DNA of 64,000 bases from contig NZ_JAAGNX010000001.1 of assembly GCF_010500615.1 (NCBI RefSeq), positions 1,007,531 through 1,071,530 of the forward strand, given 5' to 3'. A program made the translations under genes and the position numbers. Below the pieces are notes generated by a model. That model was not told where the DNA came from, searched no databases, and saw nothing but the letters and a program-made list of their open reading frames with translations. Source of the DNA: Oceanipulchritudo coccoides. GTDB lineage: Bacteria; Verrucomicrobiota; Verrucomicrobiia; Opitutales; Oceanipulchritudinaceae. Of this stretch, positions 17,773-25,858 are shown piece by piece; positions within the stretch are counted from its first letter, which is position 1; each line of letters starts with the position of its first letter.

Positions 17773-17943
17773 CCCAGGCATCCGTCCCCGCGTTGCGGGT
17801 CTGTCAACTTGGGCTAGGTATGTCAGCCCTTTGGGCTTTGATGACAAGTTTGGGCATCTTGTGGCGCGGCTTTGGAAAATACCGAAGGGTCGGAAGATGT
17901 AGCCCAGGTTGAGGGTTCCGCAACGCGGAGCCCGACGCCTGGG
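17773..17943. repeat. 44-bp imperfect inverted repeat with 83-bp spacer
   Basis: The 351-bp gap between the M50 and SDR genes holds a palindromic element. The left arm 17773-17816 starts CCCAGGC and ends GGGCTA; the right arm 17900-17943 is its reverse complement with 9 mismatches in 44. Both contain CCGCGTTGCGG in their centre. The spacer contains no ORF of note. The size and structure resemble REP/BIME-like or MITE-like elements; there is no second copy in this window. Downstream of it, AGAGGA lies before the SDR start. Confidence 0.7.
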
Positions 17944-18058
17944 TATTCTTATAGCATACATTAGAATCTTGTATCCCAAGAGGGAGGCCGTACTGTGATC
18001 AACGACCTCGGAACGATACCGAGGGAGCGTTTAATAACCAAAAAAGAGGAATTCAGGA

Positions 18059-18814
18059 ATGAGCACACTTACAGGAAAAGTCGCCTTGGTAACGGGCGGG
18101 ACATCCGGCATTGGCCGGGCGACGGCCGAGCTGCTGACGAAGAACGGCGCGACGGTGGTGATCACCGGGCGCCGCGAGGCCGAGGGCAAGGAAACGGTCC
18201 GGCTGGTTGAGGAAGCCGGTGGCAAGTGCGTTTTCATCCAGGGCGACATGTCGCTCGAGGCGGATATCGAGAAGGCCGTCTCGGAGACCGTGTCGCAGTT
18301 CGGCAAACTGGACATTGCGGTGAACAACGCGGGCGTCGAGGTGGCGGGAATGGTGCCTGAAATCGACAAGGAAAGCTTCGACAAGGTCTTCGGTGTCAAC
18401 GTCTGGGGCGTCCTTGCCTCAATGAAGCATGAGATACCGGTGATGCTGAAGAACGGGGGCGGATCGATCATCAACATGTCGAGCATCGCCGGACACATCG
18501 GTGCACCCGGCTTGTCAATTTACATCGCCAGCAAGCACGCGGTTGAGGGTCTGACCAAGGTGGCCGCCCTCGAGACCGCCCAGCAGGGCATCCGTATCAA
18601 CGCGGTGGCCCCGGCGGTGATTGAAACGGCCATGGCTGAGCGCCTGTTTGGTGGCGACGAGGAGACCCGCACGGGCATGATCGCCCGTCATCCCATCGGC
18701 CGCTTTGGCGTCTCCAAGGAAGTTGCGGAAGCAGTCCTTTGGCTGGCCAGCGATGCCTCCAGCTACACGACCGGACACAGCCTGCCAGTTGATGGCGGCT
18801 TCCTGGCAACTTGA
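18059..18814 (+). CDS. Short-chain dehydrogenase/reductase (glucose 1-dehydrogenase-like)
   Basis: A classical SDR of normal length, a cytoplasmic NAD(P)-dependent oxidoreductase. The cofactor motif is TGGTSGIG at 12-19, with Arg38-Arg39 (TGRRE) after strand 2 favouring NADP. NNAG is at 89-92, and the catalytic Ser141/142, Tyr155 and Lys159 (YIASK) are all present. The C-terminal PVDGGFLAT is typical of the glucose-dehydrogenase/3-oxoacyl-reductase branch. It stands alone, converging with the Hcp-like gene 24 bp away, with AGAGGAATTCAGG before the ATG. It is visibly richer in G+C at third positions than its neighbours. The substrate is not predictable from sequence. Confidence 0.92.
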   Translation: MSTLTGKVALVTGGTSGIGRATAELLTKNGATVVITGRREAEGKETVRLVEEAGGKCVFIQGDMSLEADIEKAVSETVSQFGKLDIAVNNAGVEVAGMVPEIDKESFDKVFGVNVWGVLASMKHEIPVMLKNGGGSIINMSSIAGHIGAPGLSIYIASKHAVEGLTKVAALETAQQGIRINAVAPAVIETAMAERLFGGDEETRTGMIARHPIGRFGVSKEVAEAVLWLASDASSYTTGHSLPVDGGFLAT

Positions 18815-18837
18815 ATCCGACGATATCCCCTGAATCC

Positions 18838-20562
18838 CTAAAGCTTGATCACCTTAAGGCGCGCGAGGGTGGCGGGACCGGCGAGGGGACTGGTCACTTC
18901 AAAAGAAACCGTCTCAATCTCCGCATTGACGGCCGCGGGAATGCCAATGGGGGAAGTGGCTGCGCTGCCGTCCACCCACGTTTCCGTGACGGTGTTGTAG
19001 ATTTCGAGCGTGTAGGACAGTCCGCCGGGTTGGATGCGCCGGTTGTAGGTCAGGTTGAGAAAGGTGTCTCCCCCGGATTCAGTCAGGTAATAATTAACCG
19101 CCCTTAACTCAGCGGGATTGGTTGGGTCGAGACCCGTGGCAAACTCAACCAGGTTGAGGGTGCCGTCCAGGTCGTAGTCGTCCAGTTCCCCGGTGGCGAG
19201 GCCACCTATTATTTCCGCTTCGGTAAAGTAACGGGTCTGCCAGGAATTGAAGGGATCGGTAAAGACCGTGATCGGGATGACCTTGTTGTCCGTTTCCGGA
19301 AGGGACGGATCGTTGTCGGACAGATCGATGGTCAAATCTGTGTCCGTATTGGTTCCGGCTGTGTAAAGGAGTCCGTAGGGATCGCTCAGGGTCGTGTTGA
19401 TCTCCGTCTTGCTGGCATTGATAGTCAGGGAGGTTGATCCATTACCCGAGACCTGGGCGACCTGCACGCCACCGGGTATGTCCGTGGACAGGGACAACTG
19501 CCCGTGGGTGACGCCAAGGATCAATTGAAAACCGCTCTCCGTGTCCGGATCAGAGATACCAAGCCCGTTCAAGGGTTCGGCGAATCCGTTGGCCGCCGCG
19601 AGGGAGGTGGGCCCCTCAATTGTGGGCGGGGCATTGGGATCAACCACGTAGATCGTGACGTTGCGAATGGTCGTCTGTACGCCATCGGAGACCGACAACT
19701 GAATGGCGGCCGTGCCCGTGGCATCGGCTGTGGTGAACTGGACGGTCCGCGATCCTCCTGAACCGGTCACGACAATGGAAGCATCCGGGATCAGGCTTTC
19801 CGAAAGCGAGACCGCATCCGCCGTGAGGCTGTTCACATCGGTATCCGCATCCGAGAAACTGAAGCTGAAGGAGAGGCCCGTGGAATTGCGGACAACCGTC
19901 TGGGCAGGAACGCTGTTGATGCTGGGGGCAATGGAACCATCTGAAGGGAAGGATTCCAATCCGTAATTACCCGTGTTGGTTTGCAGATCGTAAAAGGCCA
20001 GGTACCCGCTCTCGGTATTCCATGTTCCGTTCGAGCTCTGAAGGCGGGTCTGGAAAGAGGCCGACTTGAAGGCACAGGATACAGACTCATCCGGGGCACC
20101 GCCGTTTTTGCTTCCCGACCAGCTCAGGCTCTCAACAAAAACATTGTTATAGATAAGCCGGGTCTGGGTGATAACGCCGCCACCGTAGAGGACATCGTAA
20201 TCAATCTCCAACTTATCGAATGCGGATCCCTGTGTGAGGGCCTTGAATAGTGAAGGTGACAGCGAATCGACAGGTTTAGTAAAACTGACCGAGTACAGGT
20301 CAGGATTGGAGGTGCTCGCTGTTCCGCCGCTTCCGAAACTGACGACGTTGAAAGCACCAGCGAAGAAACTCTGTATGTCCGTCCAACCATTTCGCCCGGC
20401 AGCAGTGCTCTCACCGGGTGGGGGATTCACACCTCCCGTGAACCGGGCATAGATGTCGGCTTGGGCGTGTCCAGTTTGCCAGGTTCCAATCAATGCAAGG
20501 AGCAAGAAACACGCTTCAACGCGCCTGCAGGCAAAAGCAGTCAGTTGATTCATTCCTCGCAT
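18838..20562 (-). CDS. Secreted Hcp-fold protein with cadherin-like region and C-terminal tail domain
   Basis: A 574-residue exported protein. After the signal peptide (CFLLLALIGTWQTGHAQA) residues 35-200 resemble the Hcp/T6SS-tube fold: ADIYARFTGG, PGEST, GWTDIQSFFAG, then VFVESLSWSG. Hcp proteins normally lack a signal peptide. Residues 215-445 form Ig/cadherin-like repeats (PSINSVPAQTVVRN, NAPPTIEGPTSL, and a calcium-type DTDLTIDLSDNDP). The end carries a tail domain: FNSWQTRYFTEAEIIGGLA, DYDLDGTLNLVEFATGLDP, then a beta-sandwich ending LARLKVIKL. The same tail type occurs on two other exported proteins in this window. It is the third gene in a minus-strand row, 13 bp after the shorter Hcp-like gene. 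It is a surface or extracellular protein, role unknown. Confidence 0.85.
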   Translation of the reverse strand: MRGMNQLTAFACRRVEACFLLLALIGTWQTGHAQADIYARFTGGVNPPPGESTAAGRNGWTDIQSFFAGAFNVVSFGSGGTASTSNPDLYSVSFTKPVDSLSPSLFKALTQGSAFDKLEIDYDVLYGGGVITQTRLIYNNVFVESLSWSGSKNGGAPDESVSCAFKSASFQTRLQSSNGTWNTESGYLAFYDLQTNTGNYGLESFPSDGSIAPSINSVPAQTVVRNSTGLSFSFSFSDADTDVNSLTADAVSLSESLIPDASIVVTGSGGSRTVQFTTADATGTAAIQLSVSDGVQTTIRNVTIYVVDPNAPPTIEGPTSLAAANGFAEPLNGLGISDPDTESGFQLILGVTHGQLSLSTDIPGGVQVAQVSGNGSTSLTINASKTEINTTLSDPYGLLYTAGTNTDTDLTIDLSDNDPSLPETDNKVIPITVFTDPFNSWQTRYFTEAEIIGGLATGELDDYDLDGTLNLVEFATGLDPTNPAELRAVNYYLTESGGDTFLNLTYNRRIQPGGLSYTLEIYNTVTETWVDGSAATSPIGIPAAVNAEIETVSFEVTSPLAGPATLARLKVIKL

Positions 20563-20575
20563 GGGAGGTCCTGGC

Positions 20576-21175
20576 TTATTTGGTGGGATAGGTAGCCGTG
20601 TTTGACGCTAAATCCCATTCAGCCGAGAAAGTGTCAATTTCAGCGTTCGTTTTGATATCAAAGGTCACATACTCCACCTTGACGGCTTGATAGGCCAGAC
20701 TCATACTCTGAAAGGGTTTATCATCCCCCCCCGCGACTCCCGACCAGGACATGGACTCCACAAAGACGTTTTTCATGTAAATCCGCATAAATTCAGTCGA
20801 TGAATTCGGGGTCCTCATGAAGAGCTTGATTTCAGCCACAAATTTGCCAGTCGTCAGGTTGTTGAAAAATCCCGGACTGGTCTGCCCGACGGGCATTGTC
20901 ACGTTCATTGAAGTAAGCGAGACCTTGCCGTCTCCCCCTCCGCCGCCGATGGAGCCGATGGCAAAAGGTGCACTGCCTCCCACACTGAAGGAATCGATCT
21001 CGATCCAGCCCTTGTATTCCGGGAAGGAGCCCCCATCGGATTCCCCGTCAGGAATGCCGGAGCCATCCGTCTTCATGAAGATGTCGAAGGCCCCGTTGAT
21101 GGTTGCAAGGGGGATGGAATACAGGGCAAGGCAGGCAATACCGGCGAGGATTTTTTGTGTGCGGCTGAGTTTCAT
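20576..21175 (-). CDS. Secreted Hcp-like protein (type VI tube-protein fold)
   Basis: A 199-residue protein with a signal peptide (KILAGIACLALYSIPLATINGA) followed directly by an Hcp-like domain: FDIFMKTDGSGIPDGES, YKGWIEIDSFSVGG, then NVFVESMSWSG and an even beta-strand pattern. Hcp makes the hexameric tube of type VI secretion, but it is cytoplasmic there. The Sec leader argues that this protein is exported and does not serve a T6SS; no other T6SS gene is present. I place the start at 21175, where AAGAAAGG lies seven bases upstream; the upstream open frame is not protein-like. It pairs with the larger Hcp-fold gene downstream. Function unknown. Confidence 0.85.
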   Translation of the reverse strand: MKLSRTQKILAGIACLALYSIPLATINGAFDIFMKTDGSGIPDGESDGGSFPEYKGWIEIDSFSVGGSAPFAIGSIGGGGGDGKVSLTSMNVTMPVGQTSPGFFNNLTTGKFVAEIKLFMRTPNSSTEFMRIYMKNVFVESMSWSGVAGGDDKPFQSMSLAYQAVKVEYVTFDIKTNAEIDTFSAEWDLASNTATYPTK

Positions 21176-21227
21176 GGAAAAACCTTTCTTATAAAAGCTA
21201 TGAATTGAGCTAATGCCCTCGTCAAGC

Positions 21228-23537
21228 CTAGCGTAGGAATTTCCAAAGGTTACTGAAATCGTCAGTCCAGATGACTTCTTCGTACGGGCGAATATCGGCA
21301 GCGGCCGAACGGATTGGCTCCTTTCCGAGAATGGCCCTGCCCATGAGGATCCAGTCCGAAGGGATCGGTACTGGGGGCTGGCCGCTGCACTTGATGCGGA
21401 CGGCCTCCATGCCCAGTTCCCGGGCAATAGAGACAACCGGCACGCTGATATCGAGGATGCGATTTGAAATATTCACCGCGATGACGGAATCCTCATCCCG
21501 GAGGTGCATAAGGTACATCTGGAAAGCCTCGCGGGTAAGCAGGTGAACCGGTATGGAATCGCTGGAGAAGGCATCGAGTACAAGAATGTCGAATTTCCCC
21601 GGCCGACCTTCCTGAAGCTCCTTTTCAAGGGAGAGGCGGGCATCGCCGAGGCTCAGTTCGACCGTGCCCATGCACTTTTGAAGGTATGTGAAATCCGCCT
21701 CCGGCCCATAGGCATGATCGATCACGAGGGGATTGATCTCGTAGAAGCGGATCAGGTCACCCGGTTCGGTGTAGGCGGCAATGGCTCCTGCGCCAAGGCC
21801 GGTGACCCCGATCCGGATGGGCTGGCCCATTTTCCGGCGAGGATGCTGTAGGATTCCCAAGCCGACCCCGCTATCCCTGACGTAATAGGAATTCGGGACC
21901 ATTTCCAGATCTCCCCGAAGGTACTGGAACCCGTGCAGGATCTTTCCGTGGACGAGGTTGCGGATCGTGAGGGGATACGGATCGAAGATCTTTCCTTCAT
22001 TGATCTTCACGACGCCGAAGAAATTCCGGTCCACCTCCTGGGCGGCCACGCCGGTGCTGCGGACATTAAAGACCGTGAAGCACTCGAAGACAAAGATCAG
22101 CATGGCGATGAGAATCCTTGGCCAGAGGGGCCATGAGATGAAGGCGGCTTTCCGGAATGGAAGGTAGAGGGCAAGGGCGATCGCAAGGGCAATCCCGAGG
22201 TTGGCCAGCTCGCGGTGGGCCTGGATCCCGGGAAGGGAATAGCCTCCGGTCAGGGCAAGCGTGTAGTGGGTGATGATGTAGGCAGTGAGCAGGAGCAGGG
22301 CAATGGCATGCCAGCGGTCGCCGGTGTTCAGGAAGGATTTCTTGTCCTTCCAGAACAGGTAGGTGAGGAGGATCCAGCTGGTGAAGACAGTCAGATGGAA
22401 TTCCCAGTAGCCGGTGAAGAGGGTCGGGGCAAGGATACCAACCGTGATCCCCCCAATGACCCCACCAAGGGCAACCATGAGGTAGAAAGAGGTGAGTTTC
22501 TCAACCCTTGGCCGAATCCGGAAGAGCTCACCATGGCAGAGCATCGAGAAGACAAAGAGGAAGAATCCGTAGGAGAGTACATGCCCGATCATTCCGAGAT
22601 CAAATCCTTTCAAATTGGTGATCAGGACCACCATCGAGGCAAGGTAGGTCAGGAGGACAAAGGCACGGCGCGAGTACCAGCGTGGATGGTCGAAGCAGAT
22701 GATGAAACTCAGGAGGTAAATCGCCAGTGGGAGGACCCAGATGAACGGCGTTACCGCGACCTCCTGGGAGAGGTCGTTGGTGATTGCCAGCATCATCGCC
22801 GCCGGGCAGGCCGAAAGGATCAGCCAGAACGACCAGTGGCCCTGACCTTCACTCTCCGTGGGTGCCTCGGGTGCAATGGTTTCCGTCACCTTGATGGATT
22901 CCCCTGAAAGGCCGGCCTTGCGCGCCGCGAGGGCGCTGGCGATGGTCGCCACGATAAAGATAAAATACAGGCCCGCCCAGATTTTCGCCTGCAGGGAAAG
23001 CGGCAGGTAGGGTTCGATAAAGATTGGATAGGAGAGGAGGGCCAGCAGCGACCCGGCGTTGGAAAGGGCGTAGAGCCGGTAAGGGCGGTTGGTCCCGGCA
23101 CCGATCCCGTACCAGCGCTGGATGAGGGGGCTGTTTGCGGCTAGGAGGGTGTAGCTGAGGGCGATCGCCGCCATGAGGATCATGAGTAGCTGCGGGATGG
23201 GATTACCCGATCCCGATACGGGTTTCCATCCATCACCGGGAAGGACCGGTGATCCCCATCTGAGCCAGGCCAGGCCGAGGCTGGCCATGGCCAGTATGAG
23301 GAGCAGGCTGTGCAGCTTGACTTGGGCGGGCAGGCTCAACTTCCGGTCGATGAAGAAGGCGTAGGCATAGCCTGCCAGAAGGAAAGATTGAAAAAACAGG
23401 ATGCAGGTTGTCCAGACAGCGGGCGCCCCGCCAAACCACGGCAGGAGGAATTTGCCGAGAATCAGCTGGATCTGGAAAAGCAGGAAGGCTGAAAGGAAAA
23501 TGGAACAGGCAAACCGCATGAGATTGTCGAACGGCAA
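21228..23537 (-). CDS. Membrane protein fused to spermidine-synthase-like methyltransferase fold
   Basis: A 769-residue membrane protein. The first 500 residues hold about 12-14 hydrophobic helices, beginning with the motif FLLFQIQLILGKFLLPWFGG that is typical of the fused MFS/spermidine synthase family. The C-terminal 250 residues form a soluble Rossmann methyltransferase/spermidine-synthase domain: GVTGLGAGAIAAY, FYEINPLVIDHA, LGDARLSLE and ILVLDAFSSDSIPVHLLT. Family members are annotated as fused MFS/spermidine synthase, but polyamine synthesis has seldom been shown, so the true reaction is open. It precedes the two secreted Hcp-like genes on the same strand by 52 bp, and could be cotranscribed with them. 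Confidence 0.9.
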   Translation of the reverse strand: MPFDNLMRFACSIFLSAFLLFQIQLILGKFLLPWFGGAPAVWTTCILFFQSFLLAGYAYAFFIDRKLSLPAQVKLHSLLLILAMASLGLAWLRWGSPVLPGDGWKPVSGSGNPIPQLLMILMAAIALSYTLLAANSPLIQRWYGIGAGTNRPYRLYALSNAGSLLALLSYPIFIEPYLPLSLQAKIWAGLYFIFIVATIASALAARKAGLSGESIKVTETIAPEAPTESEGQGHWSFWLILSACPAAMMLAITNDLSQEVAVTPFIWVLPLAIYLLSFIICFDHPRWYSRRAFVLLTYLASMVVLITNLKGFDLGMIGHVLSYGFFLFVFSMLCHGELFRIRPRVEKLTSFYLMVALGGVIGGITVGILAPTLFTGYWEFHLTVFTSWILLTYLFWKDKKSFLNTGDRWHAIALLLLTAYIITHYTLALTGGYSLPGIQAHRELANLGIALAIALALYLPFRKAAFISWPLWPRILIAMLIFVFECFTVFNVRSTGVAAQEVDRNFFGVVKINEGKIFDPYPLTIRNLVHGKILHGFQYLRGDLEMVPNSYYVRDSGVGLGILQHPRRKMGQPIRIGVTGLGAGAIAAYTEPGDLIRFYEINPLVIDHAYGPEADFTYLQKCMGTVELSLGDARLSLEKELQEGRPGKFDILVLDAFSSDSIPVHLLTREAFQMYLMHLRDEDSVIAVNISNRILDISVPVVSIARELGMEAVRIKCSGQPPVPIPSDWILMGRAILGKEPIRSAAADIRPYEEVIWTDDFSNLWKFLR

Positions 23538-23719
23538 TTAACGCCCCCTGTCAAAGCGAATGTCGGGGGCGGCCATGGTGTAAATCAAGCTTCAGGCAGG
23601 GTTTGCTGGTGACGCGCGGAATCCGTGCGACGATCTGGTTGAATAGGAATGGCGATTCTTGGGACCGCTGTTTTTGATTGCCCGAACGGGTGATTCCGGC
23701 AGATTTGGCGTGAGCCCCC

Positions 23720-25597
23720 ATGCAATACCCCATCACACATTCCTCCTTTCTACGTATCATTTCCATTGCCTGTCTGGCAGCGCTTGCCTCGCCCGTGCTG
23801 GCCCTTGACGGCGGCAATGACGTCTTCATTACCGTGCCGACCGGAACCAGCACCGGGTGGAAGACTTTCGAAATCCTGACCGGGGATGACACCCTCGGCA
23901 GCCTTGCCCAGGAAGGCTTCATTTGGACGCTGTCACACGATGACTGGGACGGAGTGGGGGCCTACCTGTTGGACAGCTCGACGCTGCGCGTTTTCATCAA
24001 CCACGAGGCGGGCGCGGGATCCACTTTCAGCCGGGTGGATATCGACCTCACAAATCTGCAGAACTGGATTGTTGCGGGTATCCCGAACAACACGAACAAC
24101 GACCAGGTCGCTGCCCCTGGCCAGATCGTCAAGGCGGTCAGCCTTGGCTGGACCAGTGTCGGCGCGGGTACCGGAGCACTCAATAATCCTTGTTCGGCGA
24201 ATGTCTGGCCAGCGGACACCTTTGGCTTTGCCCGTGGCTTTGCGGATACCCTTTACCTTCTGGGAGAGGAAAGTACCGGGGGACATTTCTGGGTCATGGA
24301 TGTGACCACGCGCACGCTTTATGAAGCACCGGATCTTGGCACCAGCCGCTGGGAAAATGCGACCATTGTGGATACAGGAAGAACCGATACGGTTGCCTTG
24401 ATTCTCGGGGCAGATGTGGGAAGCAGCAGCACCGGCACCGCGCCGCTTCAGCTATATGTCGGATTAAAGAATCCGTCTGGCAGCTTCCTCGAACGGAATG
24501 GATTGGTTGGAGGGAAAGTCTACAACTGGGATCCGGAAGGCAGCAGTACCAACGGCACCCTCAGCGGGATTTTTTCAGGAGGAAACGGTACTTCCGTCAA
24601 CGGGACATGGGTCCTTGACGGAACCAACGCAGCCCTGTTTTCCAAGCTTGAAGATGTCCACACCAACCTCTCTCCGGGCTCATCCGGATATGGGGTTGAA
24701 GTCGCCGTAGCCTCACAGGCAGAGGCAGTTTTCACCGTTGACTTGTCGGGCGTGGACTTTGTTGCCGGTGACCTTGGGGTGAATCGCGACTCTCCGGTAT
24801 TGGTCCTTTTCGCGTCGAATTCCCAAGACGTTTCGGTCGGCAATGGTTTTGCCGGAATGGATAATCTCGTCTGGTCGGCAAACGGAAAGATCTATGTCAA
24901 CGAGGACGATGGGGAAGGGGACATCTGGCAGATTGACGTTGATTCCCTGAAGGCCTCCTACACGCTCGGCGACTTCACTCCTGATGCCTCACAGGTCTTT
25001 GATATCCTCGACGCGGATTTCGCCAACGAGAGCTCAGGGATCATCGATATCTCCCGCGACCTTGGCTATCAGGCGGGCAGTATCTTTCTCACCGTAGGGC
25101 AGAGCGGCGTCCTCACAAACAACCAGCTCGCGATGGCTGTTTCGCCAACCGCCGCACTAATCCCCGATCCCATCACCTACGCAACCTGGATTGCCGGCTT
25201 TCCCTCTCTCACGGGCTCCAACGCCCTCGCTACGGGGGATCCGGAAAAGGACGGGATCGTCAATCTGCTTGAGTACGCCTTTAATTTGAACCCGACTGTT
25301 CCCGATGCAGCAGCTCTTGAGATTAACGGAGCTTCGGGGCTGCCCCGCATGGAATTAACGACAGATGGATCGGAAAGTCATCTGATCCTCGAATTTGTTC
25401 GCCGCACCAATTCCTCCGACCTCATTGAGGCTTCCGAGTTCAGCCCCGCAATGGATTCCTGGGGTGCTGGTTCCTTGATCACCACAACTCCCATCAGCTC
25501 CGAATTTGAGCGCGTCCTTGTGCAAGACCCGACTGGGCTCTCCGCAGGGACGAGCCGCTTTGGCAGGATTCGTGTTGAGCTGGAAACAGGCCCGTAG
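23720..25597 (+). CDS. Secreted PhoX-like (DUF839) protein with C-terminal tail domain
   Basis: A 625-residue exported protein (signal peptide RIISIACLAALASPVLA). The main part resembles the PhoX/DUF839 beta-propeller phosphatase family: WTLSHDDWDGVGAYLLD, VFINHEAGAG, the long propeller with GEESTGGHFWVMD, then LVWSANGKIYVNEDDGEGDIW near residue 400. PhoX enzymes use calcium and iron to release phosphate. Not all ligand residues can be checked by eye, so activity is uncertain. From residue about 485 a tail follows: YATWIAGFPSLTG, DPEKDGIVNLLEYAFNLNP and a beta-sandwich ending RFGRIRVELETGP. It is divergent from the spermidine-synthase-like gene across 182 bp. Confidence 0.82.
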   Translation: MQYPITHSSFLRIISIACLAALASPVLALDGGNDVFITVPTGTSTGWKTFEILTGDDTLGSLAQEGFIWTLSHDDWDGVGAYLLDSSTLRVFINHEAGAGSTFSRVDIDLTNLQNWIVAGIPNNTNNDQVAAPGQIVKAVSLGWTSVGAGTGALNNPCSANVWPADTFGFARGFADTLYLLGEESTGGHFWVMDVTTRTLYEAPDLGTSRWENATIVDTGRTDTVALILGADVGSSSTGTAPLQLYVGLKNPSGSFLERNGLVGGKVYNWDPEGSSTNGTLSGIFSGGNGTSVNGTWVLDGTNAALFSKLEDVHTNLSPGSSGYGVEVAVASQAEAVFTVDLSGVDFVAGDLGVNRDSPVLVLFASNSQDVSVGNGFAGMDNLVWSANGKIYVNEDDGEGDIWQIDVDSLKASYTLGDFTPDASQVFDILDADFANESSGIIDISRDLGYQAGSIFLTVGQSGVLTNNQLAMAVSPTAALIPDPITYATWIAGFPSLTGSNALATGDPEKDGIVNLLEYAFNLNPTVPDAAALEINGASGLPRMELTTDGSESHLILEFVRRTNSSDLIEASEFSPAMDSWGAGSLITTTPISSEFERVLVQDPTGLSAGTSRFGRIRVELETGP

Positions 25598-25858
25598 ATT
25601 TCCGAAAAACCTTGCCGTTTCTACGCAGTGCTGATTGGCTGATCCATCGGCTTAGGGTAAAGCCATGAACAACGCAGCACGAATTGGGGCAGTGCCCCGG
25701 ACAACGATGCTTTTTCCGCCTCGGCGGGTCGTGGACATGATCGTTCACGGGCAGTGGGGCGGCTTGGATACTGTATATCTCGAGGGTTTTTTAAATCCAT
25801 TTGGGTCAACTTGAAACGTATAATGCGGCCTCAAGTTGGCCGCTGGAGGGAAGTTTAA

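Noticed and set aside
18838-21175. Type VI secretion system
   Set aside because: Hcp-like domains are present but no baseplate, sheath, VgrG or ClpV gene is seen, and both proteins have Sec leaders.
20576-21436. A longer start for the short Hcp-like protein
   Set aside because: The extra 87 residues do not look like protein and overlap the adjacent spermidine-synthase-like gene; the ATG at 21175 has a good ribosome-binding site and signal peptide.
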